A stretch of 64,000 nt of DNA, taken from assembly GCA_025765615.1 (NCBI GenBank), contig JAIVFJ010000015.1, positions 186,001 to 250,000 on the forward strand, written 5' to 3'. Below, one piece after another: positions 1 through 9,546 of this stretch; position 1 is the stretch's first letter, and every line of letters starts with the position of its first letter. The stretch comes from Zopfochytrium polystomum (lineage: Eukaryota; Chytridiomycota; Chytridiomycetes; Chytridiales; Chytridiaceae). The position numbers were made by a program, and so were the translations under genes. The notes beneath the pieces are model-generated. The model saw only the letters and a program-made list of their open reading frames with translations, was not told where the DNA came from and ran no database searches.

Positions 1-215
1 GGGCAGTGTAGTTGCTAGTCTCCTCCATCCCTTCTTTTTTGCAGTTTCGTCATCACTGCAAGTGCGTCCGACGCGAATTTTCCACACTTCATGGTTGATG
101 GCCTCTTAAAACTTGCCTTTTTGGGGCAAGCGCGAATAGCTGTCTCGCCACTGCTCGTCGAATTTGGCGATTTCAGGGCAGACGCCGCCGCGACAAGTCA
201 TGGACGCTGACCGAC
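1..215 (+). other. Upstream flank of the hairpin array
   Basis: No open frame or recognisable domain. This stretch leads into a TATA box at 216-223 and probably holds the distal promoter of the repeat transcript. No repeat unit of the array is present here. Confidence 0.4.
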
Positions 216-223
216 TATAAATA
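216..223 (+). promoter_or_regulatory. TATA box (TATAAATA) ahead of the hairpin array
   Basis: A perfect TATAAATA lies about 30 bp before an A/C-rich stretch (245-270) that would suit a Pol II start site. No gene starts nearby; the first thing downstream is the repeat array beginning at 531. I infer that the array is transcribed on the + strand as a long Pol II transcript. TTTT runs inside many repeat units would tend to stop Pol III, which also favours Pol II. Confidence 0.5.
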
Positions 224-927
224 CCCAACGGCCCCGCAGCTCCTTCGTACACACCAAACAATAACAATCATCTCTCCCCGCCTCCTTCCCTTGGAACCCC
301 CCACGCCAACCCTCGCCTTACCCTTCCAACCCGCACCCACCCGGAGCCTGCTTCTCATTAACGAATGCGATCGCGCAACTGACCACCACCCGCCGTCAAG
401 CGAGGTGTCGGGTCGACCCAACCCTTTCTGCTCGAATGCAACACCCCTGCTCCAACATGGCGCCTCTCCTTGGCGATCATGACTCCCCCCCACCCGATCA
501 TCCCCTCTCGCGACTGCCAGTAGCTTCTCCTATGAGGTCGAAAACAAGTTCTATCCACGGCGCACTGTCACGCGTCATCGTCGCCGTTGACAGGCATTGG
601 TTCTTCGATGTCACTGGGCATTGCTCTTCTGCCCCTCCTCCCACCATTCCCCACGATACAAATCTTCCTCACGCGTCCGCCATATGAGGTCGAAAACAAG
701 TCCTAGCCGCGATCCTCGTTGATCTGCCGCTCGGGCTTGTTTGCTTCTCTCATTTGGTGTGATGATTACCCGTGACAATAATACCCCCCCCACTTGAAGA
801 TGATTTCTATGAGGTCGAAAACAAGTCCTAGCCGTGGCGAATTTTATTTCCACTACCGCTCGGGCTTGCTGCTCTTCGCTCATTGTAACGGCTCGTTCTA
901 ACCATCCGACGTTGCTGTGTTTCGCCA

Positions 928-1001
928 TATGAGGTCGAAAACAAGTCCTAGCCGCCATCCTGGTTGATGTGCCGCTCGGGCTTGTTTTGCTTCTCTCACT
1001 T
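928..1001 (+). ncRNA. Representative hairpin unit, type A
   Basis: The 5' arm runs from TATGAGG at 928 to TAGCCG. The 3' arm is GCTCGGGCTTG followed by TTTTG and CTCTCAC. Base pairs seen: CAAGTCC with GGGCTTG (one G-U), AGC with GCT after one mismatch, AAAA with TTTT, and TGAG with CTCA. It would fold as one stem of about 20 pairs with a three-by-three internal loop, similar in size to a miRNA precursor. Expression and processing are inference only. Type A units are also at 683, 1282, 1761 and 2143. Confidence 0.45.
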
Positions 1002-1524
1002 GGAACGTTTGATTACCACCGCTTCTGAAAATGAATTCTAAGAGGTCGAAAACAAGTCCTAGCCGTGGAGCGAGTTGATTCTACTGTTGGGGTTTGTTTT
1101 GACCCTCACTGGGTGCTTCACGTCTCATCTCACCTGATTTTGGTTGGCATTGCATGTATGAGGTCAAAAACAAGTCCTAGTCGTGGCGAATTTATTCGAC
1201 TACCACTCGGGCTTGCTGATCTTCGCTCGTTGGAGCGACTCGTTCTAACCAAGTTACCAATCCACGCTGATGTTTCAGCAATATGAGGTCGAAAACAAGT
1301 CCTAGCCGTGATCGTGATTGTTATGCTGCTTGGGCTTGTTTTACTTCTCTCACTTGGCGCGAAGTGTTACCGTCTGGATACACTCAGGCACTTCAAGATG
1401 GGTTCTATGAGGTCGAAAACAAGTCCTAGCCGTGGAGCTGGTAGCTCCGCTGCTGGGGTTTGTTTTGGCCCTCACTGAAAGCACTTCACGTTTCTCCTCT
1501 CCGAGTTTTAGTTGGCCTTGCATC

Positions 1525-1598
1525 TATGAGGTCGAAAACAAGTCCTAGCCGTCTTGTCTCCAGACGATACTGTTCGGGCCTGCCTTCTTCTCTCACTG
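1525..1598 (+). ncRNA. Representative hairpin unit, type D, with an extra apical stem
   Basis: After the common 5' arm the variable part holds CGTCT and AGACG separated by seven bases, a perfect 5-bp apical hairpin. The same apical pairing recurs in the units at 1999 and 2367 with different loop lengths, so the stem is kept while the loop changes. The lower stem pairs with GTTCGGGCCTG and ends in CTCTCAC. Confidence 0.45.
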
Positions 1599-2247
1599 GT
1601 GTTTAGGCCTGCCCCCATGGAATCCATTTACTCTAAATTGTCCGATGTGGTCGTAAACAAGTCCCAGTCGTTGGGACCATCTCTCCACTGCCGCTCGGGC
1701 TTACTGATCTTCGCTCAGTACAATGACTCGTCCAACTCAACCCACGCCTACATTCAGCCATATGAGGTCGAAAACAAGTCCAAGCCGCGATCGCGGTGGA
1801 TCTGCCGTTCGGGCTTGTTTGCTTCTCCTCACTTGGCGCGACTTGTTTGCCCCCCGAAATAACCCCTTTTACTTAACCAACGTTTTTCTATGAGGTCGAA
1901 AACAAGTCCTAGCCGCGTAACTGGTAGTTGTCGCTGTTGGGTTTTGTTTTGGCCCTCACTGAGCGTATTTTTTGTTGCACCCGACTTGAGTTGGTAACCC
2001 GTGGTCGAAAACAAGTCCTAGTCGTCTTGTCTTCAGACGAGACCGCTCCGGCTTGCCTTCTTCCCTCACCGGGAGGTCGAAACAAGTCCTTGTCGTTGCG
2101 AAATTGTTCCAACCCAACCCAACCCACGTTGATCTTCAGCCATATGAGGTCGAAAACAAGTCCTAGCCGCAATCGCGGTTGATCTGCCGTTCGGACTTGT
2201 TTTGCCTCTCAATTGGCGCGATTGGTTCCCCCACTCAAGAACGATTC

Positions 2248-2322
2248 TATGAGGTCGAAAACAAGTCCTAGCTGCGTAACTGATAGTTTCGCTGTTGGGG
2301 TTTGTTTTGGCCCTCACTGAGC
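2248..2322 (+). ncRNA. Representative hairpin unit, type C
   Basis: The 3' arm GTTGGGGTTTG pairs with the constant CAAGTCCTAGC along all 11 positions when G-U pairs are allowed, and CCTCAC closes against GTGAGG-like bases of the 5' end. The variable part contains GCG-AACT and AGTT-CGC, a nested apical stem. Type C units at 1406 (GGAGC/GCTCC apical stem), 1889 (AACT/AGTT) and here use different bases for the same stem, which is what covariation looks like. Confidence 0.45.
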
Positions 2323-3258
2323 GCGCTTGTTTCGTTTCTCCCGACTTCAGCTGATAGCAGTGCATCTATGAGGTCGAAAACAAATCCTAGTCGTCTTGCC
2401 ATGTCGCCAGACGAGACTGCTCGGGCTTGCCTTCTTCTCTCACTGGTGTAAGGTCTTTCGTCCACTCAAATCTTACTACTCCAGGTAGTCCTATGAGGTC
2501 GAAAACAAGTCCTAGCCGTGGCGAATTTGATTTCACTACCGCTCGGGCTTGCTGGTCTTCGCTCATTGGCACTACCCTCCCACTTTGATCTCAGTCATGA
2601 GGTCGAAAACAAGTCTTAGCTGCACGGTCACCGAGCACGCCACTCGAGCTTGGTTTTCAGCTTCACTTGGCACCGCCTCGAGCCCAAACCACCCACACGC
2701 CACCCTTCATCTATGAGGTCGAAAACAAGTCCTAGCCGCGAAGCAGCTTATCGAGCCGCTCGGATTTGCTTCTGATTCTCACTGCTCCACAACCTAGTTT
2801 CGTGCACCTATTTCTCTCTACTTCCCTATGAGGTCGAAAACAAGTCCTAGCCGCAGACCAACCAGTCAAGCCGCTCGAATTTGCTTTCGATTCTTACTGG
2901 CCTAACCCAACGTTCGCTTTTTGCCTTGACCTCACCTATGAGGTCGAAAACAAGTCCTAGCCGTAACGCGTCATATGCGTCGTACCGCTAGAACGGGTTT
3001 TCGTCTTCACTGGATGCGAACATGAATACTTCAGACGGCGTCATCTCGTTCCACTTATTCAATATCAGAATAGCCAAATTCGCCCTTCCATTTTCTTCCG
3101 TAAAATAGTCACCCTATGAGGTCGAAAACAAGTCCTAGCCGTGCATTCTTCGAAGCAACGCTCGGGCCGGTTTTTGACCCTCACTGAATTGCAACATGCC
3201 GCTTTGCTCGTACTTTTTTAGGTCTCCAATTGGCAATTGTTGGTTTGCAGAAAATCGA

Positions 3259-3268
3259 AATAAATAAA
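3259..3268 (+). terminator. Poly(A) signals ending the array transcript
   Basis: Two overlapping AATAAA hexamers (3259-3264 and 3263-3268) follow the last repeat unit by about 70 bp. With the TATA box at 216 they frame a transcription unit of about 3 kb that carries no long coding frame. Confidence 0.45.
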
Positions 3269-3299
3269 GCGTGGAATTCGACGGACACCAAGATCATTT

Positions 3300-5016
3300 T
3301 TCGTTTACTCAACTAACGACCCCAGAAATAAAGACTTGTTACCCGTCAGCCGCATGAAGGAAATGGCGGTCAGAGCTAACTGGAGAGGCTTTCTTGGGCG
3401 TAGGTACCACGCACGAACTATATCGAAGGTGAGAGAAAATGGCAGAAGCAACAGAAAGCGTCACAGCAGACTCCCGTAAGGCAAGGCCTGTCCCTTCCAT
3501 TGGACCGACAGCAAGATGGGACACTGCAGCGGATCTGCACCGTCCAGTCTTTAACAGGAACTCCGAGAACCAAAGAAATAAAAGAGAAAAAAAAGAAAGG
3601 ACCGCTCTTCGGCCAACGGCTTACCCCCTCTGTCTCGATGCTCGAGCGGGATGGCAAGATGTAAATGTCCACCAACGTTCGCACGTGAGAAAGGCGCCTT
3701 CGGGAGCTGCAGCTCCCTCCGAGGGCTCGGTCGGAGGTTGAGTGGTAGCGAGCTGGGCAGCTGGAAGCGTGGCGCGCTCTGGAGCAGGCGTGGGTACAGT
3801 ACTTGCAAGCGGCTGTTGGTGGGGCCGTGTTTTTTTTTTGAGTTGGGACGAAAGGACAAATTGGCTCGTCGTCTTTGAAATTGCCGCGCTGTGGACTGTT
3901 GCGGGGCAGCTTGGAACCAAATGATCACCAAAAGACAGAAGACAACGCGGCAGTGATAATAAGCCGAGCTCCCACGCCACCCGTGTCATATGAATCCGTC
4001 CCCCCGACACCACTTCTCCAAACGATTTGGGCGAAAAAAAAAAAAAAAAGAGAGCGCGAGAGAAATAAAACTCCAGCTGCCCAGGGCCGCAACCGAACCC
4101 AAGATATGGCGAACGCATCGCACAAATGCTTTACCCACGCCCATGCCAGTCCCATTGCGGGAACCGAGCACCAAAAGGGAGTGACATAAAAATGGACTGG
4201 AGCATTGGAAGAACCAAAAGGATGGAAGAGCAAAGATCGTATCTTCAACCGCCCCGTTCCTCCAAATCCATGATTGGAAGGGGCTGGTGTTTTGCGGTTT
4301 GCGGTAGGGAGCAAGCGAGAGAGGGATAGCGAGAGAGGATCGGAATTCCAGCCACCCTCGCACAGTCAACCCGGCATTGCGGAAGCCCGGCCATTTTTGC
4401 AGAGCTTATGCAAACGGGACACAGCCCGTTTGGCTTCATTTTTTTTTTTTTTTTTTTTTTTTCGTGTGTGGAGTTACGACGGCAGAGCCAATTCCGTCGA
4501 CCATAGGTTTTTATCGGAAAACTTGCAAGAACTTACTTGTGTTGTTTGTTTGTTGCTGTCACTGACAAAAAAAGAATGATTATTTCACACTTCACCCACA
4601 AAATAGAAATTTTTTTTTTTCCCTTTCCCTCCCTTTTTGGATAATCAACAGACGCGTGCACAACGCGCACGCGGAGACCTCCACTCCCGCTCGGCATGGC
4701 CGGGAGTGTGCGGTGGGAAGGTACGGTATCAGCGCCAAGACGGCTCAATGTGCGTAGGGGTTTGAAGGGGAAGCGGATATGGGGCCGACGCGGACGGACG
4801 CGGGCCTCCCAACTTCCTTCGATTAAGGTCCTGGTTGGTTGCGTGGAAAGGACAAAAAAAGTTAACGAAAGCAACGGCGAACGTTCAAGCAGACACCAAT
4901 GTTGATTTGGGTGATGGGAGTACAGTTGGTCATAAGTGAGGTGCCTCGGAGAGCAAGAGTTGGAAGGGTTTAAAGGGGAAAGAAGGATCCGAATGAAAGA
5001 AATGTTGGACGAGACC

Positions 5017-5064
<48 letters not shown>

Positions 5065-5309
5065 CTCTCTGGCTCTCAACCAACGCATACATCGAGCTGT
5101 ACAGGCCCGCATTCGGTCCCTATTCTCCGCCGTCCCCGCCCCGGCTGCTGCTGCGGAGGTCGCGAGACAGACAGCTCCTCCTCACTGCAAAACCAAATTT
5201 TTCCCCCTGTCAACCACAAAAAACTTCCTGCACGGACGAAATTGGCGGTGATTTCGGATTGGGGCTGTGCTTGCCGTTTTTGATTTAGGGTGAGAGAGAA
5301 AGACAGAGA

Positions 5310-5360
<51 letters not shown>

Positions 5361-6020
5361 AAGACGGAAAGAGAAAATAGAGTCTGGGAACAGGCAGCCA
5401 CACAGGAGCATGACAAGAACGAATTTCAGAAATTTCTGAATTTCCGAATTTTTCTTTCAGCCCAACCAAAATAGCTCTACTTTGAAGACCGGCATCAATC
5501 GACAGCCTGATGCGCTCTGATTGGGCGATGCCAGAACAAGTGACCTCTGGTGTTGAGAGAGACAGCGGCAGAGTGACACAGGCACATGTTATTTACATTG
5601 TCTTTCCCACCAATTGTGTGCGGAAACAAAAAAGAAAAGAAAATTTTCAAACAGGAGGATAAATAAAATAAAAAATTAAGAGGAGAGGGAGAAATCAAAG
5701 AAATTCTCCAAAAAAGTTTACTTGGAAAATTTTTCGCCCTTGCTGTTCGGTTGCTCTTCCATATCCACATCATCTGTGTGAATGACGTCTGTCTGTCTGG
5801 CCATGGTGATCTCTGTCGCCGTCTCTGCTCTCCAATCCGTTCTCTCCCCTCTCTCTCTCTCGCTCTCTATCCGTCTCTCTCTCGCTCTGTCCATCTGGTT
5901 CTGTCTCGGTCCCTCACTGCCTGATTGTCACACGCAGCTTTTTCGGTCTTTGCAGTCTGTCTGTCTCGAGCCCTCCCTCGTCTCTTTTTGGAAAGTCAAC
6001 TTTTTTTCGCACGCCCCTCC
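3300..6020. other. Gene-free, microsatellite-rich intergenic DNA
   Basis: I find no convincing gene in 2.7 kb. It holds A runs near 4036-4049, a T run near 4439-4462, (CT)n at about 5018-5061, (GA)n at about 5290-5356, and CT-rich DNA at 5855-5890. Open frames of about 100 codons here lack domains and have low-complexity composition. The last 300 bases probably include the upstream promoter of the gene at 6238. Confidence 0.5.
5018..5061. repeat. (CT)n microsatellite
   Basis: A pure CT run in the gene-free region; a complementary (GA)n lies at about 5290-5356, so the two could form an inverted pair about 270 bp apart. Confidence 0.85.
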
Positions 6021-6026
6021 TCAGCC

Positions 6027-6033
6027 TATATAA
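6027..6033 (+). promoter_or_regulatory. TATA box (TATATAA) of the VWD/EGF surface-protein gene
   Basis: TATATAA lies 211 bp upstream of the start codon at 6238. The intervening leader contains a short (AC)n run immediately before the ATG. Confidence 0.5.
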
Positions 6034-6237
6034 CCCCATATTTGGAGCCAACCAAAAAACCTGCGTCCACCCAAACACAAACACAGTTCCCAGCCCTTGG
6101 TCCCTTCGATCCATTGACGAGGACTGACGAGGCCCTTCCCCTTTATCGCTTCCCCCCTTCTTCTATAGAGCCGGCACCTTAGACAGCCGTGTATAAACCC
6201 ACCCGTTTCTACAACACACACACACACACATCGAGCC

Positions 6238-8553
6238 ATGCGCTTCTTCGACTTTTTCGCCGCCGCTGTCGGCGCCGTCGCGGCCCTCACCTCTGCCGCC
6301 TTTGCCTCCCCGCTGGTGGATGCCTCCTCGCTCGTCTCCCTTGCCCCGCGCGGCACGTCGGGCGACTTCCTCGTCTTCGACCCGCCTACGCTCAGCCTGG
6401 ACGACAAGCTGTTCCAGAAGAACTTCACTGTCTGCCTGAAGCAGAAGCCGTCAGGATCCGTCTCGATTGCCCTGAGCGGCGACGGCTTCAAGTTCGACAA
6501 CGCCGTCTACAACTTCGACTCGTCCAACTGGAACATTGTGAGTGCCTTCGCCTTTCCCTTTTCCTTCATTTCCTTTCCGGCCAGCGTGTTTGTCTTCCCA
6601 AACAACTGACACACGCGCTTCCCTCGAACCATTCACATCCAGCCCCAAACTGTCCACTGCATCACCACACCCGAGTTCGACAACGTTGCAAACACCCCGG
6701 CCACCGTCACCATCACCGCCGACGCCGACGCTCCTTGCGAGCCATGCCACAAGCAGAAGCAGACCTACAACTGCCACCGCACCCTCTTCCCCGGCGGCAC
6801 CTGCACTTCCTCCGGTGACCCGCACTACCACACTTTCAACGGCTTGGAATTTACTCACATGGGCACGGGTGTTTTCTACCTCGTCCAGTCTGACTACTTG
6901 ACTGTTCAGGCGTACCAGTACCCCTGCACTGTCTGGGACAACATCAAGGCGACCTGCATTGGCGCTGTTGCCATTCAGTTCGGAAAGACTGCTGGTGTCG
7001 TTTCTTTGACCGGCTCCAAGTTCACCCAGCCCGACTGGACCTCGCAGGCTCGCCCCACCTTTGAACGTCTGTCTGACGACATTGCCGGCATCACCTACAC
7101 CGAGGACAAGTCGGACAACTCGTTCAACTTCCAGCTTGACTGCGGTTCGTCCGTGAAGGTCATCTGGTCGCACACATCCGGCTGCGACACGTGCACCAAC
7201 CAGAACAAGTTCCACTACCTCGACGTCTCGATCCACTTGGCTCCTGGGTACTACGGCCAGGTTGGCGGTATCTGCAACCACCACTACGACACTCCCACCC
7301 TGCAGTGCGGCGGCGGCAAGGTGATCAACTGCCCCAATGGAAACTGCAAAGCCAGCGACTGCGAAACCTTCGTGAACTCGTGGAAGTGCTCCAACTCCGA
7401 GTCCATCTTCCACGGCGCGTACTCGAGCACCTCCCACGACCACCCTCTTGCCCGCCCTGGGGACAAGAAGGGATGCGGCTACAAGCCCCAGCCGGGTTGC
7501 ACCCACACTACCTACAACACCTGCAAGCCCACCCCGACTCCCAGCACCAGCTCGTCCAGGGTCATCACCACGACTTCGAGCTCATCGTCCTCGACCTCCA
7601 CCAGCTCTAGGTCGGCTCCATCGTCCACCTCTAGCTCTACTTCGTCCTCGTCCTCCTCGTCCAAGGCCAGCTCCTCGTCGTCCTCGTCTTCGTCCTCGTC
7701 GTCGTCGTCGTCGTCGTCGTCTGTGGCCACCACGTCCAGCCAGAACCAAGGCACCACGTCGAGCTCGACCTCGACAACCACCACCTCCACCACCACCTCG
7801 TGCACCATCCCTGTCTACACCCCGGCCACATGCACGTACGAGAACCCCCCCGTCACGACCACCTCGGCCCCCGCCACTACGTCCACCCCGATCACCACCT
7901 CGTCGAAGGGCTCCCCGTCCACCACCTACAGCGCCCCGTCGACCACGACCACCAGCACCTACACCGTCCCGTCTGGCTACCCCGCTCCGCCCACTGACGT
8001 TGTCGCCAACGCGACCACCTACTGCGACCAGCTCCTGAGCGTCCCCGGCTGCGACGACATTTGCCCCACCAAGAAGGCTTACTACGTCGCGGCCTGCGTG
8101 TCCGACATCCTGACTTCCTCGTCGTACCTGTTCTGCGAAGGCCACAAAAACTCGTACAACGCCTTCTGCGCGACCAAGGCCAGCTACATGACCGAGTCCT
8201 ACAACAACCAGACCGCCGCCACGGGCACCTACGTCCAGCAGACCGCCGGCTACGGCAACTACAGCTGCCTGAACAACTGCAGCGGCCACGGTACTTGCGG
8301 CGCCTCGGGTTGCACGTGCGCGTCGCCGTACTCTGGCAACGACTGCAGCGTCGACCAGTCCGCCCTGCCCCCCGTTCAGACCACCTACAATGTCACCGTC
8401 GTCAACGCTGGCAACAGCACCGTCAACAAGACCATCGCGAAGAACACCACCGGCAACGTCTACTACAGCGGTGTGGCCAAGTCCGCCCTGTGCAGCGTGC
8501 AGGCGCTTGTTGCGGCTGTCGCCGGTGTTGCGGGCCTGGCCCTCCTTATCTAG
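6238..8553 (+). CDS. Secreted, GPI-anchored VWD/EGF-like surface protein
   Basis: Two exons, 6238-6537 and 6643-8553 (donor GTGAGT, phase 0), give 736 residues. An N-terminal signal peptide (residues 1-24, MRFFDFFAAAVGAV) is followed by a cysteine-containing region. A von Willebrand type D domain begins at GDPHYHTFNG near residue 158. Then comes a Ser/Thr-rich mucin-like stalk (about residues 310-430), with pure serine runs encoded by TCG/TCC repeats, and a second cysteine cluster. One EGF-like module with the CSGHGTC pattern sits near residues 640-670. The last 22 residues are hydrophobic with a small-residue site before them, as for GPI attachment. It should be an extracellular wall- or surface-attached protein; adhesion is inferred from the module types. 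VWD domains are rare in dikaryotic fungi. Confidence 0.85.
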
Positions 8554-9546
8554 AGCGGAGATAAGAGATGAGAAGAGATTTTTTGTTTTGTGTAAAAAAA
8601 AAACAAGTCTTGTCCATTTCTGTGTTTCCTTTGTTCACCTTCTTCTGCTCCCTTTGCCCTTTCCCCTTTCTCTGGTGTAAGTGCCATCGCTATGTAGAGC
8701 CAAAGACTTTTTTAGCTTTCTATAGGTGATGCGTCCGAGTCTTCCCCAAACCCAAATCACGTTTTTTATTTTTTGAGAAATACAGTCATCCGCTAGCTTC
8801 CCTATCCCCTTTCAGTTGTCTTTTTTCTTTCCCTGCCTACCCCCTCTCACCAATACTGCCCACTGCCAAAAAGAGACTTGACCCTTTCGTAGTGGAGGTT
8901 TCCGTCGTGAATAGTATTCATGTGGAAGTGGTGTAACCCCTTTCCCGCAATCCCGCCGAAATTCATACACTGCGCAATCCTCAAAAACAAAATATTATGT
9001 GCATGCTATAGACGATTTACGACCTTCTGTTTTCTTCGGCCAAGAATTGTCATGGCCGATTGCTTCAGCTCATCCCACTGCACCGCTCTCCGGGACCTGG
9101 ATACCAATTTACCATCCGACCTGTCGCTGGTATCCCTTTTCCCTCCTTCCTCTGATGTCATACGGTGGCAAACGTGCCACGGAGCCATTCCTCCCGAAAT
9201 GAAGCAAAGGCGCACACACAGCCCCAAACAAGCCCCTATGGCCAATTTCCGCCTTGCTTCCCCGTCACAGGCAAGCAACACCAATCAAGAGCGTTGCACC
9301 CCCACGGTTGCGCCCTCGAAATTGACGCTGGTGAGGTCACACGGATTGCGCCTCCAGGCAGGAACGAATGAAAATTAGGGCATTTCTTGCGCGAACCACG
9401 TGACTCGTCACTTGTGAGGTCATGCCTCCAAAAAGAAACTACGACTGAACAGGCGAAAAATGTGTCTGGAAAATCGTGAAAAAAACCCGCCTTCACATTG
9501 AATTTGGCGACCGTGGAAAAAACGCAAAATCAAAAACGGTTTTGAC
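8554..9546. other. Intergenic: 3' UTR of the surface gene and promoter of PPX1
   Basis: T-rich 3' flank to about 8800. A 152-codon open frame at 8920-9378 has no domain, and I do not accept it as a gene. The 9400-9546 stretch is the probable PPX1 promoter and leader. Confidence 0.4.

Larger units (their letters stand above)
531..3195 (+). repeat. Tandem array of 23 hairpin-forming repeat units (candidate structured small-RNA cluster)
   Basis: Units begin (TATGAGG or variant) near 531, 683, 808, 928, 1039, 1157, 1282, 1406, 1525, 1644, 1761, 1889, 1999, 2070, 2143, 2248, 2367, 2492, 2596, 2712, 2827, 2937 and 3115, spaced about 70-180 bp, all in one orientation. Each has a near-invariant 5' arm containing GAGGTCGAAAACAAGTCC, then TAGC(C/T)G. 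After 20-30 variable bases comes a 3' arm such as GCTCGGGCTTG or GCTGGGGTTTG, then usually CTCAC. CAAGTCC pairs with GGGCTTG, TAGC with GCT(C)G, AAAA with TTTT in many units, and TGAG with CTCA, giving a hairpin of about 70-75 nt with a small internal loop. The array is bounded by a TATA box and poly(A) signals. I know no family that matches. Alternatives are a satellite with incidental dyad symmetry or a tandem protein-binding array. Units 1, 10, 13, 14, 22 and 23 are degenerate or truncated. Confidence 0.75.

Noticed and set aside
611..2572. Protein-coding frames through the array (up to 115 codons)
   Set aside because: They arise because units repeat in near-multiples of three; the frames change from unit to unit and end at random, and the repeated peptide (RTCFRPH or MRSKTSPS) has no gene context.
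531..3195. CRISPR array
   Set aside because: Direct repeats with spacers superficially fit, but spacers are 45-130 bp of unequal length, the spacers themselves are related between units, no cas genes exist, and the genome is eukaryotic.
531..3195. Hammerhead ribozyme array (GAGGTCGAAAAC recalls the GAG...CGAAAC core)
   Set aside because: The essential CUGANGA box is absent (most units read CTATGAG or CATATGAG), stem I partners are not conserved, and no NUH cleavage site sits at the required place.
531..3195. C/D box snoRNA cluster
   Set aside because: No RTGATGA C box or matching C'/D' pairs. CTGA occurs only in some units and not at a fixed place.
3439..4905. Open frames of 60-165 codons on both strands
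   Set aside because: Low-complexity, no domain, no consistent splice extension, and they overlap homopolymer runs.
8595..8615. AAACAAGTCTTGT resembling the array's 5' arm
   Set aside because: A short palindrome in a 3' UTR; the other conserved parts of the repeat are missing.
8920..9378. 152-codon frame downstream of the surface-protein gene
   Set aside because: No domain, no promoter or splice support, and codon use unlike the neighbouring genes.
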